Assembly: GCA_905331475.1 (NCBI GenBank)
Contig: CAJNYU010003002.1
Location: forward strand, 1 to 64,000
Reading direction: 5' to 3'
Length of the DNA stretch: 64,000 nucleotides
Source of the DNA: Rotaria socialis
Lineage: Eukaryota > Rotifera > Eurotatoria > Philodinida > Philodinidae
Shown here: positions 63,640-64,000 of the stretch, piece after piece
Numbering within the stretch: position 1 is the first letter of the stretch
How the letters are laid out: every line of letters starts with the position of its first letter
Position numbers and translations under genes: made by a program
The notes under the pieces: model-generated
Seen by the model: only the letters and a program-made list of their open reading frames with translations
Databases searched by the model: none
Told to the model about the DNA's origin: nothing

Positions 63640-64000
63640 TCAAAATTTGATTTAGTAAAATATACGTTCATGATGAATAATTAAAACAGTCAATCATTTA
63701 GATTAATAAAGGAGAATTAATTCTGTTTTGTTTACAGCAATTAAAAGCTTAGCAAACATAAACAGTCCTTCATCTTTTCTAGAATCACGACCAGCTGTAG
63801 ATCCACATTAAAGAAGGCCGACCTGATGTCGAGTTCTGACGTTTCTCTTTAAGAATAATTAACCACATGAGCAGATCTATATCAACAAGGTCATCAACAT
63901 GCAATCAGACAGCTGGCTCAGAAACCATAGCGGCTAGTGACATGTTCAAGATCAATCTATCGCTAACAGCATTGACAAGACCTTATGAATGTATAAGGCC
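63640..64000. other. Unassigned sequence at the window edge, possibly repeat
   Basis: More GC-rich than the FARP introns and with no exon that continues the FARP frame. It has the look of a repeat fragment, but I cannot name it. Confidence 0.35.

Overview
The window looks like nuclear DNA of a small invertebrate, most likely a bdelloid rotifer (an inference). It is AT-rich. Its genes carry many introns of about 45-70 bp with ordinary GT-AG ends, interspersed with a few long ones. Proteins are animal-specific (a dopamine-type GPCR, STIM, FARP, a paired-type homeobox), and short TGTGGG runs, the telomere unit described in Adineta vaga, occur inside a repeat. Low gene density and many short transposon derivatives would suit a larger bdelloid genome such as Rotaria. 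Exon joins were made by hand from splice signals and frame, and every join listed keeps phase.

Layout. 1-614: partial, unrecognised Asp-rich gene. 800-7190: a dense patch of DNA transposon relics: two non-autonomous inverted-repeat elements, a foldback element with subterminal tandem repeats, a pogo/Tigger deletion derivative that keeps only its DNA-binding domain, and a broken MULE transposase. 9151-9315: tRNA-like sequence between inverted repeats. 13927-16814 (+): D2-like dopamine receptor. 17737-19013 (-): paired-type homeobox gene. 21300-30200: repeats, three of the window's four assembly gaps, a broken LINE and a MULE-like foldback element with a 10-bp target duplication. 31483-33597 (-): proline-rich protein of unknown role. 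35174-35959: hAT-type foldback element.

36211-46894 is the most structured part. A decayed STIM copy (+) and an apparently intact STIM gene (-) lie as inverted paralogues on either side of a single-exon GNAT acetyltransferase gene. One hAT-type MITE has landed in an exon of the decayed copy and another lies between the two. 48484-55158 (+): MMS19, 25 exons, divergent from the intact STIM. 56587-60231 (+): TBC1D23, 17 exons. 62844-63625 (-): the 3' end of a FARP-type RhoGEF gene.

There is no operon-like organisation. The genes serve unrelated roles: store-operated calcium entry (STIM), monoamine signalling (D2-like receptor), cytosolic iron-sulfur protein maturation and DNA repair (MMS19), and endosome-to-Golgi vesicle capture (TBC1D23). 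I found no convincing new multi-gene system. The most interesting signals are the inverted STIM pair, the variety of small foldback elements with readable target duplications, and the tRNA-like element.
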